Shown here in pieces: positions 49,001-59,826 of a stretch of DNA of 64,000 nucleotides. The DNA comes from Synchiropus splendidus (Eukaryota > Chordata > Actinopteri > Syngnathiformes > Callionymidae), in contig NC_071334.1 in assembly GCF_027744825.2 (NCBI RefSeq), forward strand, positions 29,598,937 through 29,662,936, given 5' to 3'. The number at the start of each line of letters is the position of its first letter. The stretch's first letter is position 1. Made by a program: the position numbers and the translations under genes. The notes beneath the pieces were generated by a model that did no database searches, was not told the DNA's origin, and worked only from the letters and a program-made list of their open reading frames with translations.

Positions 49001-51291
49001 AGAATATTTCACAGGTAGGGTGTGGCCTGACTTTTACATCAATGTTTGTGACATAATTTCTACTCTTTGAACCATTCATGTCCATAGGTGACTGTGGCGG
49101 TGTGAAAGTGACAGACAGTGAAGCAGATTTGGGAAAAGATGAAAACTAGAGAGGTGCAAGACGAATGGGGTTGGCATACAAGGTCAGTGTTCTGAGGAGG
49201 TGTCACAGACAACAGAAAAGGCCAATTGAGAGGACAGAGTTACTGTTCTGGTGAGTTGGCAGGAGGAACAACATGCTGATATGAAACTTTCAAGAGCCAC
49301 AATAAAGATTTGGGAAGCAATCGTAACACGTGTATACAGTGTTCACATGCACAAATGTTAGAGCAAAGGTCTGAAATCTGGATTGAATTTTGTTTTGTAA
49401 ATATTCTCAATTGTTTTTGCAGGTGGATTTTTACAGTAACAGGAAAATCACATTTACATGAGAGTTCTATAAATAGAAATACTATTAAGTATTTTACACC
49501 AACCCAGGGGTGTGTGATAGGACGATAACAAAACCTGGCGACAATCTGGCTCTGTGAAGAGACTATAAGGATTGTCAAGACTGTCAAAAGTAGCAGATCT
49601 TTGCTGATGTTCCAACTCGCTCACTTTATCTCAGCTTTACATACAGAAATAGTCCTGTTGCACTGACTAGAAACTATCCAAATATCATTCATAGAAATAC
49701 AAGTATGACCGTGACAAAAAAAAAACAAACAAAAAAAACCCCGAAATTGTGACGTTGTAACAAGAAAGAAAAGGGATTTTTTCATATCGTCCAGCCCTCC
49801 TCCAACCTGTTGATGTTTCAGGGCCACAACTAAAATCTTCTCCATTAAGACTCTTAGTTTGCTTCTTGGCAAGACAGATGTATAAAAAAATGTGAAAAAT
49901 GCATAATAGATGACCAGTTTTTCCAGATCTTTTATGGTTGTATGATGGAAACTTGTTTTTTCCCCCTCTTTACCTGCCAGCCAATTCTGGGAAGATTTAC
50001 CTAAAACAAATCACCAGCTGACGGGGTCGATTGCAACTCAATATCCAGATCCAGTAAATTGATCTCAGATGCAGGAAGAAGAATCGGGAATACATCTGAC
50101 TCAGGATTATTGGAACAAAGCAGTACACATGGTTGGGTCCACAACGTCTTGTGCATGGCCTGGATTCATCCAGATTAAAGTGTTGTTCACTTTTCAAAAT
50201 CCAAATTGTCTAGGATTTACTCAGAGGTGTGTGACAGATGGCAGGGTTCTCCTTGAGTTTTTCTTATGCCCACATAGTCAAGTGTTTTTGTTTAGATACT
50301 TAAAAATGTCTTTGGTTTTCAGTTGAAACTACCTGCATATATTGCTTTTCTTGGCACACCTAACATTGCTTGTGCACTGAGCACCATACGTAGAGAAACA
50401 ATAGCGCTCAATGCTAAACCAAAAATCCTAGGGTGGACTACTTTTTATATGAAATCAGAGAAAACTGGATACACTTTGATAAAACACTTTTATAAAGTGA
50501 CAGCCCTTTATTTCATACTTTTTATATTTAAAGTTATTTTTTCTTTATCATGCAATCTGCTTCTTTCACCACACATTTTGTTCTGTTGATTTTTTTGGAC
50601 AGTAATATTGGATGATGTACACAGCATTGTATCAGCTATACTAATGTGGAGGGAAAGAAAGGACGGTCTGGTGGTCGCTCCATGGAAAGGGAGCATGACG
50701 ACCAGATCATAAGGCAACTCACGTCCACTAACTCCTTTCCATGCAAACAAAGAAAGGTGAGTCTCCTGTATTTGACAGCAGTCTGTAACCACTTTCCTGA
50801 GACAATAGTGATCAACTTTACCCCACCCTGTCAATGTCTCGTCCGATTTTTGTTTCTCTTTCCATGTGGCGGTTTCGGCCGGTGAAGTTCCGTTTGTGCA
50901 GAGATTATCGTGTTCAGTGATGGAGCAGAACTCATCAGTGGAGTGTCCAGAAGGTGCTGACGGTGGAACGAGGCGGACACACACGTACACGCACAACAAT
51001 TGTCTGACTCTCGTATGAATCGCCGAGTCAAGGTCCAGTGGCCTTCACTTGACAACAAAGGTGCAGCTGTTTAGCAGGTAGTTGTTTCCACCCGAGCGTC
51101 TTTCGAATTGGACCGGTCACGTTTTAAAGCAGCATTTCGACCCAGTTTCTGTTTCAGACACCCACTTAAAAATGTTATTTTTTTCTAAACACGGCGGGTC
51201 TCTTACCTGGGTTGCCGCAGTCGGCGCACGTTTCATTGCCAGCTCTGGACAGAACGTCTTGCAGGAGCCGGTTGTTTCCCTCCGGTTCCAT
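28074..51291 (-). CDS. adap1: ArfGAP with dual PH domains 1 (centaurin-alpha 1), 11 exons
   Basis: ADAP1 is an Arf6 GTPase-activating protein that binds PIP3 and inositol phosphates through two PH domains and acts at the plasma membrane. Coding exons: 51291-51207, 40137-40010, 34200-34109, 34013-33931, 32056-31944, 31879-31733, 30652-30569, 30339-30277, 29890-29819, 29738-29510, 28102-28074. They join in frame into 374 aa, the same length as human ADAP1. Zinc-finger cysteines are C22, C25, C42 and C45 (CADC, CQAC). The arginine finger is R50. PH1 starts near 131 (REGFLWKRGRDNGQF). PH2 is about 255-360 (GFMEKTGPK, KKRWFTMDDRRLMYFKDPL). The last 9 codons (VEAHFKHKP) come from a 29-base exon; reading through the exon 10 donor would give a stop two codons later instead. 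Exon 6 has a weak donor, GTGCCA. The ArfGAP loop is divergent: SLLHRT replaces SGIHRN, and VQDTW replaces VRLDAW with one residue lost. ADAP2 fits less well. Confidence 0.95.
28376..28490. repeat. Interspersed repeat with CCTTGTGGGGAC end
   Basis: It starts with CCTTGTGGGGAC and carries CATTGCCATAATGAG and CTTAACCCTAACC. These match parts of the larger copy at 33360-33760. Both are in adap1 introns. This pattern is common in fish genomes as a small non-autonomous repeat. Confidence 0.45.
29105..29350. repeat. hAT-type MITE fragment
   Basis: GCTGCACGATAATGGCCAGA followed by ATGATGATCACGATTATTTTGA has the form of a widespread fish hAT MITE terminus. The right end is not resolved. It lies in the last adap1 intron. 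Confidence 0.45.
33360..33760. repeat. Interspersed repeat with internal CCTTGTGGGGACC hairpin
   Basis: CCTTGTGGGGACC at 33499-33511 and its exact reverse complement at 33572-33584 form a hairpin about 86 bp long. Flanking TTAGGTTTAGGGT segments occur on both sides (33404 and 33670 regions), suggesting a duplicated structure. It lies in the adap1 intron between exons 4 and 5. Confidence 0.55.
37545..37860. repeat. Interspersed repeat shared with 63540-63800, copy 1
   Basis: TCTGGACACATCTCCTGGA, GAAATATTCAAAATAATG and GTCTGACAGACT occur in the same order and spacing as at 63540-63800. Divergence is substantial. No termini or coding potential were recognised. Confidence 0.5.
39088..39622. mobile_element. 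Non-autonomous hAT-like element with internal hairpin
   Basis: The left end AGGGGTGGGATTCGATTAA and right end TTAAAGTCCCACCACT are imperfect inverted repeats of a type common in fish hAT MITEs. Inside, TCCCTGAACCAAAGCAAAC (39362-39380) and GTTTGCTTTAGTTCAGGGA (39391-39409) pair over 19 bp with one mismatch and a 10-base loop. No target duplication is obvious. It lies in adap1 intron 2. Confidence 0.55.
43122..44384 (+). mobile_element. hAT (ZBED-type) transposon, internally deleted, with 8-bp target duplication
   Basis: The element is bounded by TAGTGCTGTGTTTA on the left and ACCCAACCCTA on the right, imperfect inverted repeats. It is flanked by identical GTTTTTAT copies at 43114-43121 and 44385-44392, the 8-bp duplication made by hAT transposases. 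The subterminal regions are rich in ATCGATT-type repeats. The length of 1263 bp is too short for a full transposase, and only the N-terminal part remains inside. Confidence 0.88.
43245..43925 (+). pseudogene. Truncated ZBED/hAT transposase
   Basis: A 175-codon frame (43245-43772) matches the BED zinc finger and following segment of hAT transposases. Markers are MVWHHFGF, GGNMTHLTSHVTRHHP, KITEAIAGFICKDMR and VVENKGFRRLM. The CxxC pair of the finger is damaged (CRIE), while the H-x4-H end survives. After the stop, another frame continues with ITSDTWTSSQ, the region of the first catalytic aspartate, and LTTHYIDEEWDL. It then breaks off, so the catalytic core and C-terminal dimerisation domain are missing. 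It cannot encode an active transposase. Confidence 0.85.
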
Positions 51292-51617
51292 GGTGAGTTG
51301 TGGTGGAACCGGCACATCCGCGTCTGGAGTCCGGCAGACAGCGGACCAGGTCACCTGTCACCTCCGAGCTGAACCACTGAGAAGAGACCGCGCGACCTGG
51401 GTTGAGGCTGATGTCTCCGTTACCGGACTGTCTGACTGCATAATAATAAACCCGGCGCCTCCTGTCTTCCGCCCTCCCTGTCGCGCGCCTCCATTTACTT
51501 TGTGTGCGGCAAGAAATGGCGACATCAAGCGCTCACCTTCAGAATCGCTCACCTTCCTGTAATTTTATATCAAAATGTATCATATCAAAAATTTGTCTCT
51601 CGCTCTCTCTCTTCTTG

Positions 51618-51689
<72 letters not shown>

Positions 51690-52641
51690 TGATTTCCAGT
51701 AAAAATATTTTCTGTTTTCTAGCAACTAAAAACTAAAACATGAAAATAGTAATATTTTTGTGTGCAATGTGTGTGTAATGTGTGCGGTAAAAATATTCAC
51801 ACACTCAGCAAATGTTAAAAGTAGAAAAAAACAATAAGAAAAGAACATAAGAATATATAGAAATCACTTGGAGTCTAATGCTCAATGCATATTTTATTTA
51901 TGAGAACAGAATTGGACAGGAGCTACATTTCACAGACATCACAGCTTTTGGAGAGGGAAAAGAAACTGTTCTGCAGTCAGCATATGAAATAGTTGCTATA
52001 GCAATCATAATTGCAGTATTAGATGTGTATTTGAAGCAGCAACACAATTCCTCTTCAAAGTAATTTTTTTGTCCAAAATAACATATCTATAGTTTATTTA
52101 ATGTACTGTTTCAATGGTGCTGCAATTATGTTGTTATACACACAGCAGGAATTCAAATGGAATGGTATACAAGCAGCAGTTGCAAACAGTATACTCAGAT
52201 ATTTATATTTAACCACTCCTCATTATCGCAAATGACATACATCTATGTCAGAAGCTTGTAGCCATTCAACACAATCTCAATGTGATTAGATAGGACACTA
52301 TACACTTTGCACCATAATTGATTGACTGCAATAATAGCGCACATTATTGTTCAGTGTTCCTCATGTATTTTAGTCTTAATAGTACTTATATACACTAAAT
52401 GCATCATGTGACCTCATTTTGTTCAGGTTACAATAATGTGATTTAAATGAAAACAGGGAGGTTTCGTTGGTACGTCATGTCAGCAAAAGCTCTTCAGTGT
52501 GGTAAATATTCTTTTCACATAAGAACAACGGACATCACTGACACAGTCTTAAGTTATTGACAAAAACAGGCTTTCAAGAGTAGATTGTGAAGAGAAACTA
52601 AACATGGGACATGAAGGACTGTGCCAAAGAAATGTTGGTCA
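51292..52641. other. Intergenic: adap1 5' flank and vps45 3' flank
   Basis: The first 260 bp are GC-rich and probably hold the adap1 promoter and 5' UTR. A long (TA)n array follows. The remainder is AT-rich. A minus-strand AATAAA (TTTATT at 52093-52098) could end vps45, giving a 3' UTR near 550 bp. I see no A-tract typical of a young retrocopy. Confidence 0.5.
51618..51687. repeat. (TA)n microsatellite, about 70 bp
   Basis: An uninterrupted TA array about 330 bp upstream of the adap1 start codon. Confidence 0.95.
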
Positions 52642-54348
52642 TCAGCGTCTGTTGCTATAGCGACCACTGGCAAGGGCCCTGTCACCACTGTGACCTGTCG
52701 ATGACATCACTTCCTCCAGAAAACTCCTGGTGTTGTGGATGCTGCTTCCTCCCAGGACGATGCGGACTCCTGGAGTGCTTCGGTTCAGGTTGTAGACGGT
52801 CAGCGCCTCTTCGTATGTGGCCCCGCCGATGATGAAGACGATGATGTCCTGCGGTCGGTCTCGGAGGGTGCTCGCTCCTAAATACGGGAACTGACTGTCC
52901 TTGAGCCGACCTTTGATGAGCTGATCCACGGTGTCATGCAGTAGTGGCTGATGCTGCGTGTAAACGTTCTCCACTCCTTTAAGGCCTTTGAAGAACTGCT
53001 TGGTGATAGCCACGGCATCAGTAGGCGTGATGAGGTCGCTTCCTCGGACCCGCTTCCCGCCGTACTCCACCACACACTGAACCATCTTCCTGAGTCGCTC
53101 TGACACTCCTTTTCTGCTCAGCTCCTCCATCAATGCAGGCAGGATGCTGTTGCTGTGTCTCTCATATCTTAGAGCGTACAGAATGACAAGTCGCACAGCG
53201 TCCAAGTCAGACAGACGTGGGTTCTGCAGGAGGCGACGCACATTCTGCTGAGCACTGGAATGGTCGTTCTGGCAGGCAAGCTCCTGCTCCACCTCTGAAA
53301 CCTCCATCAGTTGTCGCTCCGCAACCAGACGAGACAGCTCACCAACAACCGTCACGTGTTTTGAGACGGTTCCTGACATCTTCTTAAACTGGGGGTAGTT
53401 GTCAACAAAGGCCTTCATGTCGGAGATGGACTCCAGCTTCTGTTGACCCTTTGGCCTTTTCTTCTGAAAATCCTCCATTAGATTCTTGATGTTTGTGCCG
53501 ATTTCACCAAAGTTCAAATACAAGTTATTGGCATAAAATTCATCGTTCTCTGCGGACAGCACCACCTCACGTAGATCTTTGTTGATACCAGGAACTCTTG
53601 AAAGGTCGATACGGTTGTTGTTGAGGCCCAGCAGCTCATGAACCATAGCTTGGTAGGTCCACTGGTTAAGAAGAGGAGTGATTGAGTCATCGCTGCGATC
53701 CAGAATGAGCAGAAGAGGCGGCACTTCAGTCTTCCTAAAGTCAAACAGCTCATACTCTTTCGTGATGATCTGCTTCACACTCTCAGCCAGACGTTTTGAC
53801 ATATCAGAGGAGAGTTGGTAGCGGATCATGGGGCATTTCTTAAGGGCGAGTAGGACTGATGTGAGACCCTGGGTGCAGCGGTGCAGCATGGACGGATCCC
53901 AGCTGCGACCTTTGGAAACGCCCTGCAGGTTCAGCGAGAACAGGTGAGGGTTGACAGCTATGAAGTCTCCATAAAACTCCTGCACTTCAGCCACCACTTC
54001 CTGCTCATCCGCCTCTGCCAGAGCTTTGACCTCACTCTTACTGATCACGTTGCTGAAGTAGATGAAGTAGACACTGTACTTTGGGTTACGCAGCTCGTGG
54101 ATGAGATGCTCCACATTCTCTTTGGTGGGTCGCAGGTAACAGATGGCCTTTAGGTGCTTCATGCTCTCCCTGTTTTGAGAGTCGATGCGTTCGAAGAGGT
54201 ACACTTCCTTCTGCAGGATCTCCGACTGGGTGTAGACTACACTCACGATGCTGGTAGTCTCCTTGTCCATGAGCAGAACCTTCATCCCTGGCCCGCTGCT
54301 CTCGATCATCTTCGAGATGTACTGCTTCACGGCCAGCGTCACATTCAT
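52642..54348 (-). CDS. vps45: Vacuolar protein sorting 45 (SM protein), full length and intronless
   Basis: Vps45 is a Sec1/Munc18 protein that binds syntaxin-type t-SNAREs (syntaxin 16 complex) and controls endosome and trans-Golgi fusion. One open frame of 568 codons aligns end to end with human VPS45 (570 aa) with no gap where introns would fall. It begins [15 protein letters not shown] and keeps [84 protein letters not shown] and [19 protein letters not shown]. The start at 54348 is chosen because GCCGCCATGA is a good context and matches the family N-terminus; an in-frame ATG at 54432 would add 28 unconserved residues. VPS45 in mammals has many exons, so this copy arose by retroposition or lost all introns. 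No stop or frameshift is seen, so it is probably functional. It is head to head with cox19. Confidence 0.96.
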   Translation of the reverse strand: MNVTLAVKQYISKMIESSGPGMKVLLMDKETTSIVSVVYTQSEILQKEVYLFERIDSQNRESMKHLKAICYLRPTKENVEHLIHELRNPKYSVYFIYFSNVISKSEVKALAEADEQEVVAEVQEFYGDFIAVNPHLFSLNLQGVSKGRSWDPSMLHRCTQGLTSVLLALKKCPMIRYQLSSDMSKRLAESVKQIITKEYELFDFRKTEVPPLLLILDRSDDSITPLLNQWTYQAMVHELLGLNNNRIDLSRVPGINKDLREVVLSAENDEFYANNLYLNFGEIGTNIKNLMEDFQKKRPKGQQKLESISDMKAFVDNYPQFKKMSGTVSKHVTVVGELSRLVAERQLMEVSEVEQELACQNDHSSAQQNVRRLLQNPRLSDLDAVRLVILYALRYERHSNSILPALMEELSRKGVSERLRKMVQCVVEYGGKRVRGSDLITPTDAVAITKQFFKGLKGVENVYTQHQPLLHDTVDQLIKGRLKDSQFPYLGASTLRDRPQDIIVFIIGGATYEEALTVYNLNRSTPGVRIVLGGSSIHNTRSFLEEVMSSTGHSGDRALASGRYSNRR

Positions 54349-54646
54349 GGCGGCGGCTTCGGAACCAAAACAAACTGATGCAACAGGCGGTCGTTGACTG
54401 ATTCGGAAGCGCTTACTATTCGCGTAAGACAAAAGCGACCTCCTTCATGTGTAACTCTCCCTCCAATATTTTCAGGAGACAGTCAGCTGAGACCGGAGCT
54501 GTCGCAGGAAAACTGCTGCGCCTTCTTTTCCGGGTTCTGTCATGACGTCACGCACGACTCGCCTACTCATGTCTGGCTGTGGAGCGCCGATTTCACGATC
54601 GAGACAGAAGATTCTGGGCTAGATCGACTCCGGACACTCAGCAGTC
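54349..54646. promoter_or_regulatory. Bidirectional promoter vps45/cox19 with CRE
   Basis: Only 298 bp separate the two divergent start codons. TGACGTCA, a perfect cAMP-response palindrome, is at 54543-54550. An ETS-like TTTTCCGGG lies just left of it near 54525-54533. The region is GC-richer than its surroundings. No TATA box is evident. Function is inferred. Confidence 0.6.
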
Positions 54647-55458
54647 ATGTCAACTGCTATGAATTTTGGAAGTAAAAGTTTCACACCTCGAGCACCGGAC
54701 AAAGGCGCATTTCCTCTGGATCATTTCGGTGAGCGTTACAGTCAAATGTCCAAACAACGATGTCATTGACATTATCACAATGTCAACTGTCAACATCCGA
54801 TACTGATGTTTGTCGATCAGCTATGGAAATAGATTTTTTTTAAATCGACAGGTAATTTAATTTTGCTCTGTAGTCCTGTCAGTTTTAGCATGAGCTTGCC
54901 ACATGCAGCTGCGACAATATTATATGATATTACCGCATTCCTATTATATTAACATCATATAAACAAGCTGCTCGCATTGTATAATGTATTGCTGTACTTC
55001 AACGGCCCTATATGACACCAAGTTGCCGAGTAGTTGGTGGTTAATCTATAAGCGAACCTGTGTTTGCGTGTCATGAAACAACAATTTATTTATTGTGGTA
55101 ACATTTCATTGCTCTTGATTTTGTTTTGTTTTCACTTAAGTCTACAATGAAGATGAGATTGCAACATTTCTTTTGTCATTTTAGGCGAGTGTAAATCCTT
55201 CAAGGAGAAGTTCATGACATGTCTGAGAGAAAATGCATTCGACAACTCCAAGTGCAGACTGCAGTCCAGAGACTATCTGGAATGCCGGATGGAGCAGTAA
55301 GTTAATCTTTACCTTACGTTACAGTAAAGTATCCCATTTAATTTACATGTATTGTCTTGATCTCTAGTCAGCTGATGGCTAAGGAACCTTTGGAGAAACT
55401 GGGATTCAAAGACCTGACAGATTCCCCTCCCAGACAAGCTGACAAAGACCAGCACTGA
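54647..55458 (+). CDS. cox19: Cytochrome c oxidase assembly factor COX19, 3 exons
   Basis: Cox19 is a small twin CX9C protein of the mitochondrial intermembrane space and cytosol, working in copper supply to cytochrome c oxidase with SCO1 and COX11. Exons 54647-54728, 55185-55296 and 55368-55458 join in frame (GT-AG) into 94 aa (human 90). The start MSTAMNFG is identical to human COX19. Cysteines C30 and C40, and C51 and C61, form the two CX9C helices ([11 protein letters not shown] and [11 protein letters not shown]) oxidised by MIA40. The LEKLGF motif follows. The tail is unconserved. Human COX19 and ADAP1 are also neighbours; here vps45 sits between them. Confidence 0.96.
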
Positions 55459-56975
55459 CCTCTTCTGCCTTGGTTCTCCTGGATTTGCTTTGAACCCATC
55501 ATGTAAAATAAACAACCAGTAGACAAAAAAGCCATTTAACAACTTGTGTAGCTTTTTCATAATTGTTATCAATAAATGTATTTTTCTAACAAAGATGCAC
55601 TATTTGTTGTATTATTTGCGCCACATTTAAAGCAATAGAAAAATAAAGAAAATGTATTTTCTATATGTAGAGATTAAAACTAAGGAAAGATGTGAAAGTT
55701 GCTATTGGCACGGTTTAGTGCTGAGACATTAATGGTGTCATTTCCTTAAATATATCGATTTGTTTTGGACTGTAGTGTAAAGAAACGTCAACCTCAGTTA
55801 TGTGATAAATATAAACATATAAAACATTACAGAAATTCAACTTGAAATCCAAAGTGTTACATAAATAACTGGATGCAGAAATAATGTGAATTAGCATTAT
55901 TGATTTATTAAGTATTGTGCAACATGTTGCAATCACAACAGAAATGTCTTATTCATTTACAGAGATCAAATAATTATTTTATTAGTTAGCTGCGATACAA
56001 ATGGCGGCAAAGACAAAACATTGTCTAGCTGTTCACTCTTCAATGCATGACCTTTTATTTTGTTTTTCATCTCATTTCCCAACATAGAGAAGACGAAACC
56101 TCACTGAGAATGTAACGGGAAAATTTGCTATTTGCTTAACTTATATCGTACTTTTAAGTCTGTACGTCAGCTGAATCCCACACACTTGTACAGCAACACC
56201 ACACCATTGGCGTGGAACTCTCCTCTTGTAATCAGCTGCATTGTGAAGGACCCCGCCCACTTACTTCTCCTTTCTAGGACAAGGACGTAAAGCATCCAGA
56301 GCAGGACCATCCGACAAAGGAACAATTAGGAATTTGGAATTATTCTCTGTGCATTTTTATAATAATAAAATGTATTATTATTACTAGCACTCTATAATAA
56401 ATTATCATCTTAATGTTGATATTTTAATTATTTATTTTTATTTTATTTCTGTAGACCTACTTCATTTCTTGCTTCATAAAGGGACCTGGGTCACAAACTT
56501 CAGTCCATACTTGCTGTTTCTGATCCAAATTAATACCTTGGAATCCTTATATTAGCACACAATAAAAAGTCACACGATTTAACCAGTACTTGTAAATGAC
56601 CCTTTTTGATTCTGGATTCGTCTAAATAAAGAAAAGTCAGATGCAATAACAACAGCACTAGTTCTGAATAAGAAAATTTGCATTCAAGCAGTATCTATAT
56701 CACAACATGATCAAGACGGCTGGATTGAAAACAAAGGTATATGCAGTCCATGCAAAATGAAATCCATGCTGAAATGAATGATTGATTCATAATGTGTTCA
56801 TGAATTTAAAACCATTTTAAAGGAATCCACGTTATTGTGCCTTTAACTAAAAAGACATGCTTTAAAGGAACAGACCTTAAAAATCGGCGTCATTGTGAGA
56901 GTTAGACAACAAACTTTTCTCTTAGTACAAAGGAAAGGAAGGAAAACATCAAAGAAGAAATTGAAAGATGACAGT
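55459..56975. other. Convergent 3' region of cox19 and rnps1
   Basis: AT-rich sequence with no recognisable gene. It holds the cox19 3' UTR at its left end and the rnps1 3' UTR at its right end. Confidence 0.6.
55507..55576 (+). terminator. Polyadenylation signals of cox19
   Basis: AATAAA occurs at 55507-55512 and again at 55571-55576, 49 and 113 bp after the cox19 stop codon. These are candidate cleavage signals only. Confidence 0.5.
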
Positions 56976-59826
56976 CTAGCGGGAGGAGTTGGAACTGGAA
57001 CGTGATCTGTGGCGACGGCGACCTGGTGATCGAGACCTGCGGCGGACAGGTGAGCGACGCCGGGGAGATCGGGACCTGGACAAGAAGAGTTCATAGTCAG
57101 AAGAGAAAACAAAGCAAAGCGAAGAAAAACCTTTTTTACTCACCTCCTTCTCATTCGAGGTTGAGTACGGCGCCATAGCGGAGGTGGAGGAGGCATCCGA
57201 CGAGGAGGAGGAGAAAGCCGACGAGGAGGGGGGCGTATTATTGGGGTCAGTACTGCTGTGACTGTGATCTCCTGGCCATCAATCTGACCTGGATGGGAAC
57301 AAAACAAAGTTTTATCTCCGATGCTGTCATCTGTTTCTCAGGATGAACTTTAGTGTACCTCCATCCATGTGTTTGAGCGCCTTCTCCGCTTCATCAGACG
57401 TCTCGAACTCCACATAGGCACAACCCCTGGCAAGGTGTGGGTGGGTACGGTTGATGGGCATCTCGATTGTCTTGATCTTGCCGTAGCTGGAGAAGATCTC
57501 TTGAATGTGTTCCTTTATAACAAATATAGGTCAGATTCCCTTTTTGGAATGAAATCCCAGAAACGATGTTTGTGTCATAAAATACTGAGCACCATTCGAT
57601 ACCGTTCCCGAACATAAGACACAAAGAAAACTCACTGAAAAAGCAGCTTGTTGCTGCTTGTGCAAACTGGAGTAAAGCTACCTGATTTCACAGATATGTC
57701 ATACTTGCCTCAAAATATCCACCTGTGGCCACTACAGGAAGGGGATGATTGTCAGAAGGAAACAGCACAATCACACTCAGTGATATACGCACAGCTCACA
57801 CTCACATCAAGCAGAAACTCTAATATGACTTTCAGGCTGTTGGTCAATTGAGGGACACGTCTGCACTACAGATGTGCATAAAATGATCATTAATATATCG
57901 CAAAACATAGCTCAAGCTCAGGTAAGATTAATCCACAGTAATTGGCTCTGCTGCAAAACCAAACATTTCCAAACCGCCTCCCAGCAGCTAAATGTGAACG
58001 CTTGCATCGACTATTTAACATTAGTTGGACTAAGAAAAAGAGTGGCACTGGAACGAATCCATGCCACATCAATCAAAGGCGATGGGCCCCTCAGGCAGGG
58101 CATGGAGACATGAGCATACTTGCATCTAGATCTAAATACACTTGAATACATGACTTCTTTCTGCACATTCCACTTAAGTTGGATACAGGACGACAATTTT
58201 AACCTCAGGAAAAGTTATTTAAATTAAGATCACCTTGATGACGTTTCTGGTGAGGCGACTCAGGTAGACCTTTGTTGGTTTCGGGGTTGGACTTCTCCTT
58301 CGCCTGTCTCGTTCCTTTTCATCTTTCTTCAGTGATTTGGACCTGCAGCAAATTCATGTTCTTCAGTCATAGTAAATAAGAACAGCGCTGTGTGCATTGG
58401 ACATTACTTGGAACGCGATCGACGTCGGTTGTTGTGACGCTGCCTGCTGGGGCTGGGTGATGAAGATGAAGAAGACGAGGAAGAACGGGAGCTGGAGGAG
58501 CCCGAGTGGCTTGATCCTGAAGAGCTGGAGCCACTAGAGGAGCTGGAGCTGGAACCTGAGCTGCTGCTTGAACTAGAACTGTAATGATGAAAAAGAAAAT
58601 CGGAAATTTGGAAAATGTTCATTTCAAGAGAAAACAAGAACATAAAGAAACTGTAAAGTTGTAGAACAGTTCACAAAAGACAGCAAAATAATGAGGCACA
58701 ACGCCATCGTCATAATTTTTGATTATTACACATAATTTATATCTCTGCATTTGAAAAACAATAGAATTAGAATTTCACACACATGAGAAGATAAATGAAT
58801 ACAAAATCAGAAAGGTCCCTGATAAAAAAGGAGCAAAAAAACCCACAAAATATTCAATATTCAGGTGAGGTAAGGTTGTGGTCCATTACCAGGCACACGA
58901 CAGATATGCACACAAATGTGGACATTTGTTGAGAGTCGAATGCTCTCCAAGTCTCAGGAATGTTGGAACAGACAGGCCCATCATGATGAAACCCATGCAG
59001 GCACCAGGAGAACAAGCACATCCACAGTCTTCCAGCGCAGTTACAAAAATGTTTTTAAATAAAAACAACAATGTACATATGTTATAAAAACTACATACTG
59101 ACCTGCTACTAGAAGCGCTGCGTCTTGCCCGGTTCTTGTCTCTGCCACGGTCTTTATCTACACCACCTTTAGTGGGTGCAGGTTTTTCTTTGCTCTTTTC
59201 TTTGGACTTCTCATCCTCCTTTTTCTTTAATGGGGACAATGCCCTGTCAAAGAAAAACACTTTGAGTCAGGAAGCTTGTTAAAAATCACAATGACAGCGT
59301 GCAAGTGTTTTCACTTCATCGCAGACATTCTTAAAACAAGTGCTGAAACTAAAATAACTAATCTTCGCACTACTCTATTCAATCTCCTTAAAATGTCTGA
59401 TGGAATGACGTTTGTGGTAATTGTAATGTACTACTAAACTCAATGCAATGTCACGTAAGGAAATATCAAACATAAATCATGTTAAAGAAATAGATTGTAA
59501 TGAAATGGAAATCCATTCATTCATTCATTCATCGCATATCTCACGTCAACCAATTGTATCGGGCGTAATTAAGTTTTAACTACGTGGATTTCCATGTGTT
59601 GGAAGACGTTCTGCACCCAGTGCGGCATCGTAGTGACACAATTTCACAAAACAAAGCATATTTTGTGGTATTTTATATCAGCAGACGCAAATTAAGAAAG
59701 CACAGTGACACTACTGTTAACGTGCAGTGACATACACATCTCAACGCGAGGATTGTGTTGTAAGACGATAAAACCGCACATCTTAAATTAAACAACTCGC
59801 TGGATAAAATCGCTATTTACTTACAT
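56976..59826 (-). CDS. rnps1: RNPS1 RNA-binding protein (EJC/ASAP component), start codon split by intron
   Basis: RNPS1 is a nuclear protein that joins ACIN1 and SAP18 in the ASAP complex and the exon junction complex, and affects splicing and nonsense-mediated decay. Exons: 59826-59825 (only AT of the start codon), 59243-59103, 58578-58408, 58342-58234, 57512-57359, 57288-57144, 57075-56976. They join in frame (GT-AG) into 273 aa (human 305). The N-terminus MALSPLKKKEDEK is followed by a Lys/Glu/Asp-rich part and a long serine tract (about 48-92). The RRM is near 129-207. The Arg/Pro/Ser-rich tail ends in HRSRSSSNSSR as in other RNPS1. RNP1 reads RGCAYVEF with Cys172 where an aromatic residue is normal; RNP2 reads VYLSRL rather than VHIGRL. 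This is unusually divergent for such a conserved protein, so a duplicate copy is possible. The gene is head to head with slc2a11. Confidence 0.93.

Larger units (their letters stand above)
40138..51206 (-). other. adap1 intron 1 (11.1 kb)
   Basis: It separates the first zinc-finger half (CADC) from the second (CQAC). Apart from the hAT insertion at 43122-44384 I recognise no gene. An ACT trinucleotide run occurs near 41595-41620. Confidence 0.8.

Noticed and set aside
51502..51702. Ile/Tyr-repeat frames
   Set aside because: They are translations of the (TA)n array upstream of adap1.
54349..54432. In-frame upstream ATG of vps45 at 54432 (28 extra residues)
   Set aside because: The added residues do not resemble any VPS45, while the ATG at 54348 matches the family start and has a better context.
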